This document shows positions 8,511 to 16,803 of a stretch of 40,624 nucleotides of DNA, piece after piece. The stretch comes from Myxosarcina sp. GA_180221_E-2-1-MAG-40_15 (lineage in GTDB: Bacteria; Cyanobacteriota; Cyanobacteriia; Cyanobacteriales; Xenococcaceae): the NCBI GenBank assembly GCA_020692205.1, contig JAIMKV010000047.1:1-40624 (forward strand). The letters are read 5' to 3'. Every line of letters starts with the position of its first letter. Positions within the stretch are counted from its first letter, which is position 1. A program made the position numbers and the translations under genes. The notes beneath the pieces were generated by a model. That model was not told the DNA's origin, did not search any database, and was given only the letters and a program-made list of their open reading frames with translations.

Positions 8511-8846
8511 ATGTTTGCCAAACTTTTGTCAACACTATTAGTATTTTTGACTGCTGCAATGTTTGTTTTTACAACTCCTGCCTTAGCAGGAGATGCTGCT
8601 AATGGAGCAAAAATTTTCAGTGCCAACTGCGCAGCTTGCCATGCTGGAGGGAGAAACGTAATTAACGGAGCTAAAACTTTACAAAAAGACGCTTTAGCAA
8701 AATATGAAATGAATTCTGTTGATGCGATTACTTACCAGATAGTCAATGGTAAAAATGCAATGCCAGCTTTTAAAGGTCGTTTAAATGATTCCCAAATTGA
8801 TGATGTAGCTACCTATGTTCTTTCTCAATCAGAGAATGGGTGGTAA
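8511..8846 (+). CDS. petJ: Cytochrome c6
   Basis: A soluble lumenal c-type cytochrome that replaces plastocyanin as electron donor to photosystem I and cytochrome oxidase when copper is scarce. The precursor has 111 residues, with a signal peptide to about residue 26 (TTPALA), the heme site CAACH (residues 40-44) and the axial methionine M84 in NAMPAFKGRL, the motif of true c6. AAGGAG stands 6 bases before the ATG. It is divergent from petE across a 273-base shared control region. Confidence 0.95.
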   Translation: MFAKLLSTLLVFLTAAMFVFTTPALAGDAANGAKIFSANCAACHAGGRNVINGAKTLQKDALAKYEMNSVDAITYQIVNGKNAMPAFKGRLNDSQIDDVATYVLSQSENGW

Positions 8847-8933
8847 ATTGCGGGGCTGATTTAATCACGTGAAATGGTCTTTCCCCAGGTAAAGGATCAG
8901 CTGTTGAGCGTAGCCACGAAAGTCTGGCAGTAG

Positions 8934-9020
8934 TTAACTAACTTAGGTTGGGATAACCGATAAAAATATTCTTGATTGCCTTCATTACTTATTGTCTGGT
9001 TCAAGAATATTGTTAGTTGA
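8934..9020. repeat. Large imperfect inverted repeat after petJ
   Basis: AATATTCTTGA (8965-8975) and TCAAGAATATT (9001-9011) form a perfect 11-bp inverted repeat with a 25-base loop. TTAACTAAC (8934-8942) and GTTAGTTGA (9012-9020) add a second, nearly complementary outer pair. No T tract follows. It may be a decayed mobile-element end, a terminator or a structured RNA. Confidence 0.5.
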
Positions 9021-9122
9021 AGTTGGTAAATAGACTGAATAATTCAATGGCGGCTTGGCAGTCTGTAACTTTATGAAACAATAAGAGATATTATTATGAT
9101 TATTTGATTGGGAGCAAAAAGG

Positions 9123-9314
9123 ATGGAGCGAGGAAAAATTGTCGCTATCATTACAGGGGTAATTTCAATTTTAATTGCGATCGCCTATTTAGTAATTGTG
9201 CAGCTAATCGATTTTCGAGGTGAAATGGTTCCTGCACCTGTCAATCAGTTATCTATGCTCAGTAGGTGTGGCTTAAAAGTACAAGTCTTATCTCAGCTAC
9301 CAGTAACTTTCTGA
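9123..9314 (+). CDS. Small single-pass membrane protein
   Basis: A 63-residue protein beginning MERGKIVAIITGVISILIAIAYLVIVQLID, one clear transmembrane helix, followed by FRGEMVPAPV. This N-terminal pattern recurs in short conserved cyanobacterial proteins as I remember them. The tail after PAPV is less typical and may be a lineage-specific extension. The ATG at 9123 is preferred to the TTG at 9108. Function unknown. It is preceded by the inverted repeat after petJ and followed by 175 bases before the next gene. Confidence 0.6.
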   Translation: MERGKIVAIITGVISILIAIAYLVIVQLIDFRGEMVPAPVNQLSMLSRCGLKVQVLSQLPVTF

Positions 9315-9489
9315 AAATAATCAGTATTAACAGCATTTAGCTCTTTGCACTCTTTTTTTGGACTAAGATAAATGCGTATTTACACCAGAGACTGGTTAGG
9401 ATGGATCACAAGTTCTCTGAGTAAACACTATGGCAGGGGTTAAGAAACCAGCTTATGTTAGATGAGTTAATTTAGTCGCTGAACACTCC

Positions 9490-10509
9490 ATGCTCAGGGA
9501 TGATAGCCATCAACCAGTAATTCAGAAATTTTCCTTTATTAAGAGTTTAAATCTATCTCAGGGAAAGAGCCAAAACTCTAAGCCAGATTTAGGTAAGCTC
9601 AACACCGAGCGGGCTTTTAGTTTTCAACGGCAGACAACATCTTCTGCTCAAGTCTTAGCAACTAAAAAGGAGGCAAAGGCTTCAGCAATAGTAACTACTT
9701 CCAATACAGCTTCTACTATTGATGCGAATTGGTATCAGTTAGATACAGATGCTTATAGCTTAAGTTTGGCGGAGATAATTAATTCTGCCGCAGATAATCC
9801 CCTTGATCGCAATTTACCTCAACATCAACATCGCAGCTATTTAGGTAAGGTTTTATTTGCTCTGGCCTGTAGCTATAGTTTATTCGTTTGCTGGTGGCTC
9901 TTTGGACATCAAGTAAACAGGATGTTCATCATATTTACAGGTGGCAAACAAGTTGTGGTGTCTAAGTCCAATGTTCAGTTTATTGACTATATGAAGCGAT
10001 CGCTTGATCAGATAGATCGCCAATTAGAAGCAAACAATCTTGAGCCAGATCAGGTGGTTTATATTCCTGTATACACTCCTAACCCTGCAACAACTCCATT
10101 TCCTCAGGTAGCGAGCAACATACCACCAACAACATCAAACAGCAGTTCTCCTCCCTCTCTTCCTCAGCCTAAAGCTCCTCAACCCTTAGAAATTCCCACC
10201 CCACCACCCTTGCCCGCACCAACGCCGATAATGGATAATTCTGGGCAAAGCAAAGCGATTGGGCGCAGCTTACGCTCTGAGATCGCCATCTCAAATAAAC
10301 CAGCGATTAAGCATACTCTCAGCGGTATCTTAGAATTGGGAGCAAATAAATCGGCAGCACTAGTTAAAGTTCAAGGTGAAACCAGGCGCGTTTGGGTAGG
10401 CGAAAAAATCACTAACAGCGGTTGGATTTTGGAGTCGGTGGAAAATCAGCGGGCAAAAATTAGTTATCAAGGACAAGTTCGCTCTATTGCTGTGGGAGAA
10501 ACGTTCTAA
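9490..10509 (+). CDS. GspC/PilP-like bitopic membrane protein
   Basis: A 339-residue protein of three parts. A polar cytoplasmic N-terminus of about 115 residues is followed by one transmembrane helix (KVLFALACSYSLFVCWWLFG). Then comes a proline-rich linker and a C-terminal domain starting HTLSGILELGANKSAALVKV and ending QVRSIAVGETF. The C-terminal pattern of short strands with a GE.I..GW.LE.V turn resembles the homology-region domain of type II secretion GspC and pilus PilP proteins. This is a fold-level resemblance, not a firm assignment. Its neighbour, 36 bases downstream, encodes a coiled-coil protein and is probably cotranscribed. Confidence 0.6.
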   Translation: MLRDDSHQPVIQKFSFIKSLNLSQGKSQNSKPDLGKLNTERAFSFQRQTTSSAQVLATKKEAKASAIVTTSNTASTIDANWYQLDTDAYSLSLAEIINSAADNPLDRNLPQHQHRSYLGKVLFALACSYSLFVCWWLFGHQVNRMFIIFTGGKQVVVSKSNVQFIDYMKRSLDQIDRQLEANNLEPDQVVYIPVYTPNPATTPFPQVASNIPPTTSNSSSPPSLPQPKAPQPLEIPTPPPLPAPTPIMDNSGQSKAIGRSLRSEIAISNKPAIKHTLSGILELGANKSAALVKVQGETRRVWVGEKITNSGWILESVENQRAKISYQGQVRSIAVGETF

Positions 10510-10545
10510 GATATTAATTGAAGCCAAATATCTGAGAAACGCGAG

Positions 10546-11112
10546 ATGGGTTTATTTGACGACATTAGCCAGTTTTTAGAAGAGCGTCTGGACGAGTTTT
10601 TACGGGATAATCCTCATCTAGAATTACAGGCAATTGAAGAACAGTTACAAGAACAAGAATTAGATACTACTAAATTAATTGCTAAACTACGGTTAGAAGA
10701 AAAAAGCCTGCAAGATCGGATATTGGCGATCGCTAACGATATTCAAACTTGGCATGGCAGAATTGGCAAAGCTGAAAAAGCTCAAAGACAAGATTTAGCT
10801 GATGCGGCTAGAGAGCGAGAAGCTGAATTACTCAGGCAGGGAAATCAAATCTGGGGACAGATGGAAGGGGTTAAACAGCGCACCTCACAAGCTCAAGAAC
10901 TACTTCAACAGGTAAAACAAAAGCGTCAGGAAGTTAAGAAGTCGGCTCAAACCCAAAAAGTTGCTAACGCTTACTCTAGCGATACTGTAGGCTGGGATCG
11001 TGGCGGTAGTTCTCCTCAGTATCATCGTAGTGCCGATCCTCTAGAAGCAGAATTTCAGCAATGGGAAGTGGACGAGGAATTAGAGCAAATTAGAAAAAAT
11101 ATGAACCAGTAA
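10546..11112 (+). CDS. TIGR04376-type coiled-coil protein
   Basis: A 188-residue soluble protein beginning MGLFDDISQFLEERLDEFLRD, with long heptad-rich helices from about residue 28 to 135 (QLQEQELDTTKLIAKLRLEE and on) and a polar tail ending in acidic EEFQQW-like repeats. The opening matches the cyanobacterial TIGR04376 family of unknown function. It follows the GspC-like gene by 36 bases and ends 11 bases from the convergent GGDEF-EAL gene. A scaffolding role is possible but not shown. Confidence 0.65.
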   Translation: MGLFDDISQFLEERLDEFLRDNPHLELQAIEEQLQEQELDTTKLIAKLRLEEKSLQDRILAIANDIQTWHGRIGKAEKAQRQDLADAAREREAELLRQGNQIWGQMEGVKQRTSQAQELLQQVKQKRQEVKKSAQTQKVANAYSSDTVGWDRGGSSPQYHRSADPLEAEFQQWEVDEELEQIRKNMNQ

Positions 11113-11123
11113 TCAGGTTGCCC

Positions 11124-13307
11124 CTAAATAACTGAACGCAAGAGCAATTTAGTTGCTTTGGTGACTGTTAATGGCAAACTAATAAAATGTCCTTGCATAT
11201 AGTTACAGTGCAAAGTTTCGAGTAGATTCTTTAACTGCTCTGATTCCACTCCTTCAGCAACAATTTGTAGATTTAAACCTGCTCCTAAGGTAACAATGGC
11301 ATTAATAATGGCTAAATTACTAGAATCAAAGTTAAGCTCATTGACAAAAGAACGATCTATTTTAATCGTGCTAAACGGAAAGTCTTTGAGGTAGCTGAGA
11401 GAAGAATATCCTGTACCAAAATCATCCATTGAGAGGGAAATCTCCATCTGATGCAGATCGAGGAGTATCTGCTTGGCTAGATTGGTATTCCTCATTGTAG
11501 CTGTTTCGGTTATTTCTAACTCTAAGCTATTGGGACTCAGTTTTGTGGCCAATAAAATTTGTTTGACCGTCTGAACTAAGTCGTTGTTATAAAATTGACG
11601 AGCCGATAAGTTAACGGACACGATCAAATCAGATAAACCCATATTTTGCCAAGCTTTAGCCTGAGTGCAGGCGCTGGTTAATGCCCATTCGCCAATCTCA
11701 ACAATTAAACCATTTTCTTCGGCAATGGGAATAAACAAATCAGGAGCAACTAGCCCCAAATTGGGGTGTTGCCAACGTAGCAAGGCTTCGACTTTAACAA
11801 TTTTGTTAGTAGAAACCTCAATAATTGGCTGATAGTAAAGAATAAATTCTTGTTTGTCTAAAGCGCGATGTAAATCATTCTCTAGATTGAGTAATTCATA
11901 AGCTTGGGAATTTAGCCTCAAGGTATAGTGCTGATAATCGTTGCGACCTTTTTCTTTGACACAATACAGGGCAACGTCAGCATTTTTTAATAAAGTTTCG
12001 GCATCTTTGCCATCCTCAGGAAAAACAGCAATACCGATACTGCTGGTAATGTGTAAATAATGCTTTTCTAAATTAAACCCAGGCTTAAGAACTTCTAAAA
12101 TTCTGATGGCGATCGCCGTGGCATCTTCTCGACAGCTAATTTCAGGCAACAAGAGCGTAAATTCATCTCCTCCCCAACGAGCAATAATGTCTTTTTCTCT
12201 CACGCATTTTTTAATTCGTTCGACTACATTTTTGAGTAAAAGATCTCCTACGGCATGACCTAAAGTATCGTTGATAGTTTTGAAGCGGTCTAAATCTAAA
12301 AACATCACCGCCAGCATTCGATTATTTTGTCGTGCCAAATTCAACGCTTTTTCTAATTCGCGATCAAACAAACTTCGGTTAGGTAAATTAGTTAAAGAGT
12401 CGTGGAAAGCTTGATGTTGAATAATTATCTGCGCTTTTCTGTGTTCAGTAACATCCCGAAAACTCCAAACCTGACCCATTTTTTGTTTTTGCAGCTGTTG
12501 TACTTGGGAATAACATTCAACGATTTTGCCGTTTTTTAGTTCCAAAGAATTATATTGGTCTGAATCAAATTGAGCGTATCTTTCTCTTAAGTTGCTAGCG
12601 TAAGGTTCAGTAATTTCTGCTAAAACCAGAGTTAAAATTTGCTCGCGATCGAGTTTGGGTTCTGTAGGCAAGTCCCAAATCTCAATAAACTTTTGATTAT
12701 AGTTGACAACTTGACCGCCTTCGTCAAGAACTAAAATACCGTCGGCAGTAGCTTCTAAAGTAGCCTGTAACCATGAAATAGCACTTTCTAATTGCTGATT
12801 AACCTCCAGTAGGATTTGGTTTTGTGCTGCTAACTGTTGCTCTTGTTGGTAGCGTTTTAAAGCTTCTTTTACGGTCAATATTAAGTCAGTTTCGTCCCAA
12901 GGTTTGGCAACATAACGATATAAAGCAGCAGCGTTAACCAGATTTCCTACCGCATCAGCATTAGCTTGCCCAGTTAAGAGAATTTTTAAACTATGAGGAT
13001 AAAGAGAATGTAGCTTAATTAATAATTGATCTCCCGTGATGTCTGGCATAATCTGATCGGAAATAATCACTGGAATATTAATTCCTTCTGCCGTCAATTC
13101 TGCGCAAACAGCGATCGCCTCTGCCCCGCTATCTACCAGTTCAATGTCGTATTTCTGACCCAACGAACGTTTGAGTTGTTCTCCCAAACTGCTCAAAATA
13201 ATCGGCTCATCATCAACACAAATAATTGCTGATCGCTCATGATTAAGATAACTATCTGGCGCAATTTTTGGTTGTAAAGCAAAATTTGTTTTTCGATCTT
13301 TGCCCAT
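11124..13307 (-). CDS. Response regulator with PAS, GGDEF and EAL domains
   Basis: A 727-residue protein that can in principle make and break cyclic-di-GMP under phosphorylation control. The receiver domain spans about residues 25-150, with D84 as phosphate acceptor (IISDQIMPD), T112 and K135. A PAS domain follows at about 178-290. The cyclase domain has intact RWGGDEF (379-383) and the inhibitory RxxD site R370-D373 five residues before it. The EAL domain starts near 485, with EALLRW at 507 and DDFGTGYSSL and VAEGVES further on. Both catalytic centres look intact. The receiver resembles the separate receiver at 15352-15744, and the gene is divergent from a histidine kinase, suggesting one pathway. 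Confidence 0.93.
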   Translation of the reverse strand: MGKDRKTNFALQPKIAPDSYLNHERSAIICVDDEPIILSSLGEQLKRSLGQKYDIELVDSGAEAIAVCAELTAEGINIPVIISDQIMPDITGDQLLIKLHSLYPHSLKILLTGQANADAVGNLVNAAALYRYVAKPWDETDLILTVKEALKRYQQEQQLAAQNQILLEVNQQLESAISWLQATLEATADGILVLDEGGQVVNYNQKFIEIWDLPTEPKLDREQILTLVLAEITEPYASNLRERYAQFDSDQYNSLELKNGKIVECYSQVQQLQKQKMGQVWSFRDVTEHRKAQIIIQHQAFHDSLTNLPNRSLFDRELEKALNLARQNNRMLAVMFLDLDRFKTINDTLGHAVGDLLLKNVVERIKKCVREKDIIARWGGDEFTLLLPEISCREDATAIAIRILEVLKPGFNLEKHYLHITSSIGIAVFPEDGKDAETLLKNADVALYCVKEKGRNDYQHYTLRLNSQAYELLNLENDLHRALDKQEFILYYQPIIEVSTNKIVKVEALLRWQHPNLGLVAPDLFIPIAEENGLIVEIGEWALTSACTQAKAWQNMGLSDLIVSVNLSARQFYNNDLVQTVKQILLATKLSPNSLELEITETATMRNTNLAKQILLDLHQMEISLSMDDFGTGYSSLSYLKDFPFSTIKIDRSFVNELNFDSSNLAIINAIVTLGAGLNLQIVAEGVESEQLKNLLETLHCNYMQGHFISLPLTVTKATKLLLRSVI

Positions 13308-13652
13308 ATAAATTGTTGGTTGAATGATCTGGCAGAATTTACTTTGGTTAGAGCTTAATAGCGATCAAAAAGTAGTGCGATTATAGCGACTATATTGATT
13401 GATTTTTGTAATTCAACGACTTAAATTATAACCAGCTTTTGCCAAAATTGGAAAAATTGTCAGAAAATTTTCTCATGTTTTATTTAGGAATAGATAGTAA
13501 CCAAAATGGAAATAAACTTAACTACAAAAATATAGCTATAGCTTGATTATTTATTGCTTGATTAGTAACAATTGCTGAGAAAAATAAATAGCTATTGCCG
13601 TTACCCATGAGCTAGGACAAACTGGATGTATGACTTGGCTAGCTATTAACTT
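13308..13652. other. 345-base divergent control region
   Basis: It lies between the start of the GGDEF-EAL gene and the start of the histidine kinase. No gene is seen. A possible plus-strand promoter is TTGATT (13543-13548) and TAACAA (13566-13571) with 17 bases between them, about 80 bases before the kinase start. A HIP1-like GCGATCA and AT-rich sequence fill the rest. Confidence 0.4.
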
Positions 13653-15314
13653 ATGAACAATAAACATTCGCAACCGAAAAAAAATCAACAGGATTTAGCA
13701 ATAGCGGCAGAACGAACTAAAGTAGCAGCGACTATTATTGATAAGATTCGTCGTTCTCAAGATATCGATACAATCTTTACCACCACAACTCAAGAAATGC
13801 GTCGAGTCTTACAGTGCGATCGCTTAATCGTCTATCAATTCAATTGTGACTGGAGTGGTCAAGTAGTTGCCGAATCTGTTGCTAATGGTTGGATTTCCCT
13901 CCTAGTCACATCAAATAACGAACTGCTAGGAGATGGTCATATCCAAAAAGATCGCTGTTTGCTGCGAGATTGGTCCAAGGGGGAACAAGGAGACATTATT
14001 CGCAATGATAGCTTTCTTCAGGAAACTCAGGGTGGAAAATATACTCGTGGGCAAAAGTTCACCGCGGTAGATGATATCTACATTAAGGGTTTTTCCGATT
14101 GTTATATTAAATCCCTAGAAGCATACCAAGCCAAAGCCTATCTGCTGATACCTATATTTCAAGATCAACAACTTTGGGGCTTGTTAGGAGCATATCAAAA
14201 TAAATCGACCCGAACCTGGTCAAATTCAGAAATTGAATTAATGATGCAGATTGCTAATCAACTGGCAGTAGCTTTGCAACAAGCAGAATACGTCAATCAA
14301 CTCAAACTGCAAACCAGAAATTTAGAAATCACGGTAAAAGAATTAAAACTAGCGCAACAACAATTAATTCAACAAGAAAAGTTGGCTGCATTAGGTCAAT
14401 TAGTGGCAGGAGTTGCTCACGAAATTAATACTCCATTGGGAGCAATACAAGCTTCGGCAGGGAATAATACCAAGGCTTTAATTGCTGCGATCGCCGAATT
14501 GCCTAAACTGTCTGAACATCTTAATTCCGCCGAAAAAGCGACTTTCTTTAAGTTAATCGAGCATGCGATGGGAAATAAGCCAATTTTTTCTTCTAGCGAA
14601 AAACGCCCCCTTAAACGCCAAATTGCCAGTCAACTTAAAGAACAGAATATTGACAATGCGAGAAATGTTGCTGATTTACTAATCGATATTGGCATCACTG
14701 AATCAATTGATTTTTATTTATCTTTATTACAACATCCTCACGTCAACTGGACTTTAGACTTAGCCTATAATTTAACTCGCTTATTAGGTAATAATCGCAC
14801 TATTCTTACTTCAGTAGAAAAAGCCTCGAAAGTCGTGTTTGCTCTGAAGAACTATGCACGGTTTGATACTAGTGGAGAGAAGCAATTAGCCTACATCCAA
14901 GATGGATTAGAAACCGTACTAGAAATTTATCACAACCAATTAAAACAGAATATAGAGGTTATTCGTCATTACCAAGATCTGCCGCAAATTTCATGTTACC
15001 CAGATGAATTGATTCAGGTATGGACTAACCTAATTCATAACGGTATTCAAGCGATGAAAGGTGGCGGTACTTTAACTCTGGTTACTACTGTAGAAAATCA
15101 AGGGATTATGGTGGAAGTAACTGATTCTGGTTCGGGTATTGCTCCAGAAGTCAAAGATAAAATATTTGAACCTTTTTTCACGACCAAACCTACAGGGGAA
15201 GGAAGCGGTTTAGGGCTACACATTAGCCAAAAAATTGTTGACAAACATCACGGAACTATTACTGTTAATAGTCGACCTGGACGAACTAAATTTAGTATTT
15301 GGCTACCTCTTTAG
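13653..15314 (+). CDS. GAF-domain sensor histidine kinase (bilin-type GAF possible)
   Basis: A 553-residue cytosolic kinase. The GAF domain (about 35-212) resembles phytochrome/cyanobacteriochrome GAFs. It has VLQCDRLIVYQF, the IYIKGFSDCY segment with C150 at the usual bilin-attachment position (Cys-Tyr instead of Cys-His), and AKAYLLIPIF. The second Cys of DXCF types is absent: the corresponding stretch reads DSFL. A coiled coil (214-245) leads to the H-box, H256 in VAHEINTPLG. An unusual insert of about 105 residues separates it from the second dimerisation helix (384-405). The N box (WTNLIHNGIQA), G1 (DSGSGI) and G2 (GEGSGLGL) are intact. A receiver gene follows 37 bases downstream. Confidence 0.9.
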   Translation: MNNKHSQPKKNQQDLAIAAERTKVAATIIDKIRRSQDIDTIFTTTTQEMRRVLQCDRLIVYQFNCDWSGQVVAESVANGWISLLVTSNNELLGDGHIQKDRCLLRDWSKGEQGDIIRNDSFLQETQGGKYTRGQKFTAVDDIYIKGFSDCYIKSLEAYQAKAYLLIPIFQDQQLWGLLGAYQNKSTRTWSNSEIELMMQIANQLAVALQQAEYVNQLKLQTRNLEITVKELKLAQQQLIQQEKLAALGQLVAGVAHEINTPLGAIQASAGNNTKALIAAIAELPKLSEHLNSAEKATFFKLIEHAMGNKPIFSSSEKRPLKRQIASQLKEQNIDNARNVADLLIDIGITESIDFYLSLLQHPHVNWTLDLAYNLTRLLGNNRTILTSVEKASKVVFALKNYARFDTSGEKQLAYIQDGLETVLEIYHNQLKQNIEVIRHYQDLPQISCYPDELIQVWTNLIHNGIQAMKGGGTLTLVTTVENQGIMVEVTDSGSGIAPEVKDKIFEPFFTTKPTGEGSGLGLHISQKIVDKHHGTITVNSRPGRTKFSIWLPL

Positions 15315-15351
15315 TTAGTAGTTAGTAATTAAATAATTAGCAATCAAAATT

Positions 15352-15744
15352 ATGTCTGAATCTGCAATTTTGTGTGTTGATGATGAAGTTGTTATCCTAG
15401 ACAGTCTAAAAGAACAGCTCAAACGTAAGTTTGGCGATCGCTTTATCTATGAAGTAGCCGAAAGTGCTGAAGAAGCTTGGGAAGTTATTGAAGAGCTACA
15501 AAAAGATGACGTTAAAATTATTGCGATCGTCTCAGATTGGCTCATGCCAGGGATTAAAGGAGATGAGTTTTTGATTCAAATTCACCAGCGTTTCCCCAAA
15601 TTAGTCACAGTTATGCTGACAGGACAAGCAGATGAAGCTGCAATTGAGCGGGTAAAAAAAGAAGCCAACCTTCATGCTTGCTTGTATAAACCTTGGACAG
15701 AAAGTGAATTGACTCAAATTATTACAACAGCGATCGATCAATAA
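15352..15744 (+). CDS. Stand-alone response regulator receiver
   Basis: A 130-residue single receiver domain with acidic pair D10-D11, phospho-acceptor D62 (IVSDWLMPG), T90 in LTGQA and a lysine in KPWTE. It has no output domain. It follows the histidine kinase by 37 bases, so it is the likely first phosphate acceptor. Its motifs (ICVDDE, SDxxMP, LTGQA, KPW) parallel the receiver of the divergent GGDEF-EAL protein, implying duplication and probably a shared kinase. Confidence 0.92.
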   Translation: MSESAILCVDDEVVILDSLKEQLKRKFGDRFIYEVAESAEEAWEVIEELQKDDVKIIAIVSDWLMPGIKGDEFLIQIHQRFPKLVTVMLTGQADEAAIERVKKEANLHACLYKPWTESELTQIITTAIDQ

Positions 15745-15814
15745 CAACAGCTAAAAAAAAATCTAGGTAGAAAACAAGATCTTGAACTGGCACTATCCCT
15801 TGGTTATTAAACTA

Positions 15815-16153
15815 TTAATCGCTGTTTTCTGGATCTGAAGCTGCGATAAGCTGATGTGTTGCTTCATTCTTCGCTGCTAGAATTTTGGTTTGCTCGATTA
15901 AAGTAACAGTTTGAGTCAAAGGTACTCCGCCGTGAGACGGCTGAGCCTGCTTCGACTTCGTCGAAGCGTCAGGAGTCAAAATATCTTGCTGACGAAACAA
16001 GGCAATCATACCCTGTTCATAATTAGATGCGATCGCTAAAAAAGCTCCAGCTAATACATAGACTGGCAATGGCAAAATAAACTGCTTCAGCCAAAGACTA
16101 AATTCTGCCAAGACGAACAAAATCCCAACACCAAATAACCAAGCTTTGACCAT
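15815..16153 (-). CDS. Hypothetical membrane protein with an in-frame insertion
   Basis: A 112-residue protein of no family I recognise. Two hydrophobic stretches at the N-terminus (AWLFGVGILFVLAEFSLWL and FILPLPVYVLAGAFLAIA) are followed by a polar tail with EQTKILAAKNEATHQLIAA. A strong AGAGGAG ribosome-binding site precedes the ATG at 16153. About 20 residues of the tail, from TPDASTKSKQ to HGGVPL, are encoded by a palindromic element (15913-15980) flanked by 8-base direct repeats, so the ancestral protein was probably about 92 residues long. It follows the DUF427 gene by 45 bases and may be cotranscribed. Confidence 0.7.
   Translation of the reverse strand: MVKAWLFGVGILFVLAEFSLWLKQFILPLPVYVLAGAFLAIASNYEQGMIALFRQQDILTPDASTKSKQAQPSHGGVPLTQTVTLIEQTKILAAKNEATHQLIAASDPENSD
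15913..15980. mobile_element. Palindromic mini-element with 8-base target duplication
   Basis: GAGTCAAA occurs at 15913-15920 and 15973-15980, exactly 60 bases apart, bracketing a GC-rich folded insert. The insert has outer arms ACTCC/GGAGT (15924-15928 with 15972-15976), hairpin GCCGT/ACGGC (15929-15933 with 15937-15941) and hairpin GCTTCGAC/GTCGAAGC (15949-15956 with 15960-15967). The layout is a three-way junction. Direct repeats plus symmetry suggest insertion of a tiny nonautonomous element. The 60-base gain is a multiple of three and keeps the reading frame open. Confidence 0.65.
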
Positions 16154-16198
16154 GTTTTCTCCTCTGCTGAATATTAAATGTTAATTATTAAACAATGC

Positions 16199-16699
16199 TT
16201 ACCATCCCCAACTACCTGCTTCTCCCTTAAATGGTCCGACGATATCTTGAGTTATCCAACCGCCATAAAAGTCACCTACTTGTGCTTGAACTTTTTCGCC
16301 ATCAACATAACAAGCATCCATCTTACTCGGATAAAAAGCAATATAGTCTTTAATTGGCGCAAATTCTGCGGTTGGTTGAGGATAGTACCAAGCTGCGTTA
16401 ATAACTTTTTGCTCTTTAACCATTAAATTATAATAGCCAGCTAATCCTTTCCATTCGCACAATGACCTTCCAGACGTTGCTGGCTGAAGATACTCCATTT
16501 GAATATCTTTTGGAGCAATATAGTAAACAGGAGGATGGCTAGTTTCTAATACTCGATAAGTATTGCAACTCTCGGCAATAGTAATCTGATTAAAAACAAT
16601 TTTGATCCGCTTTGGCGATTGCTCTAAACGTGGCGGGCGAGGATAATCCCAGACAGATTCTTGTCCAGGCTGCGGTTCAATACGTTGTGGATGAATCAT
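16199..16699 (-). CDS. DUF427 family protein
   Basis: A 166-residue soluble protein with the DUF427 signature: SPKRIKIVFNQITIAESCNTYRVLETSHPPVYYI, then a CEWKGLAGYYNL block, and a C-terminal YVDGEKVQAQVGDFYGGWI. These proteins form a small beta-sandwich of unclear function and are widespread in cyanobacteria and actinobacteria. It lies 105 bases downstream of the ProA-like gene and 45 bases upstream of the small membrane protein, all on the minus strand. Confidence 0.85.
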   Translation of the reverse strand: MIHPQRIEPQPGQESVWDYPRPPRLEQSPKRIKIVFNQITIAESCNTYRVLETSHPPVYYIAPKDIQMEYLQPATSGRSLCEWKGLAGYYNLMVKEQKVINAAWYYPQPTAEFAPIKDYIAFYPSKMDACYVDGEKVQAQVGDFYGGWITQDIVGPFKGEAGSWGW

Positions 16700-16803
16700 T
16701 GATTATTTTTTCGCTCTTGCTGGACAAAATGGCTAACTACAAATTACTTTCTATTACTATCCGAATGTAACTCGGAACGTCTTCACTGATTATTGTTGAT
16801 TAA

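Noticed and set aside
10060-10230. Proline codon-rich stretch as a repeat array
   Set aside because: It is a low-complexity proline linker inside the GspC-like protein, with no exact repeating unit.
16178-16426. Plus-strand open frame opposite the DUF427 gene
   Set aside because: It is a shadow of the well-supported DUF427 frame and has no family resemblance.
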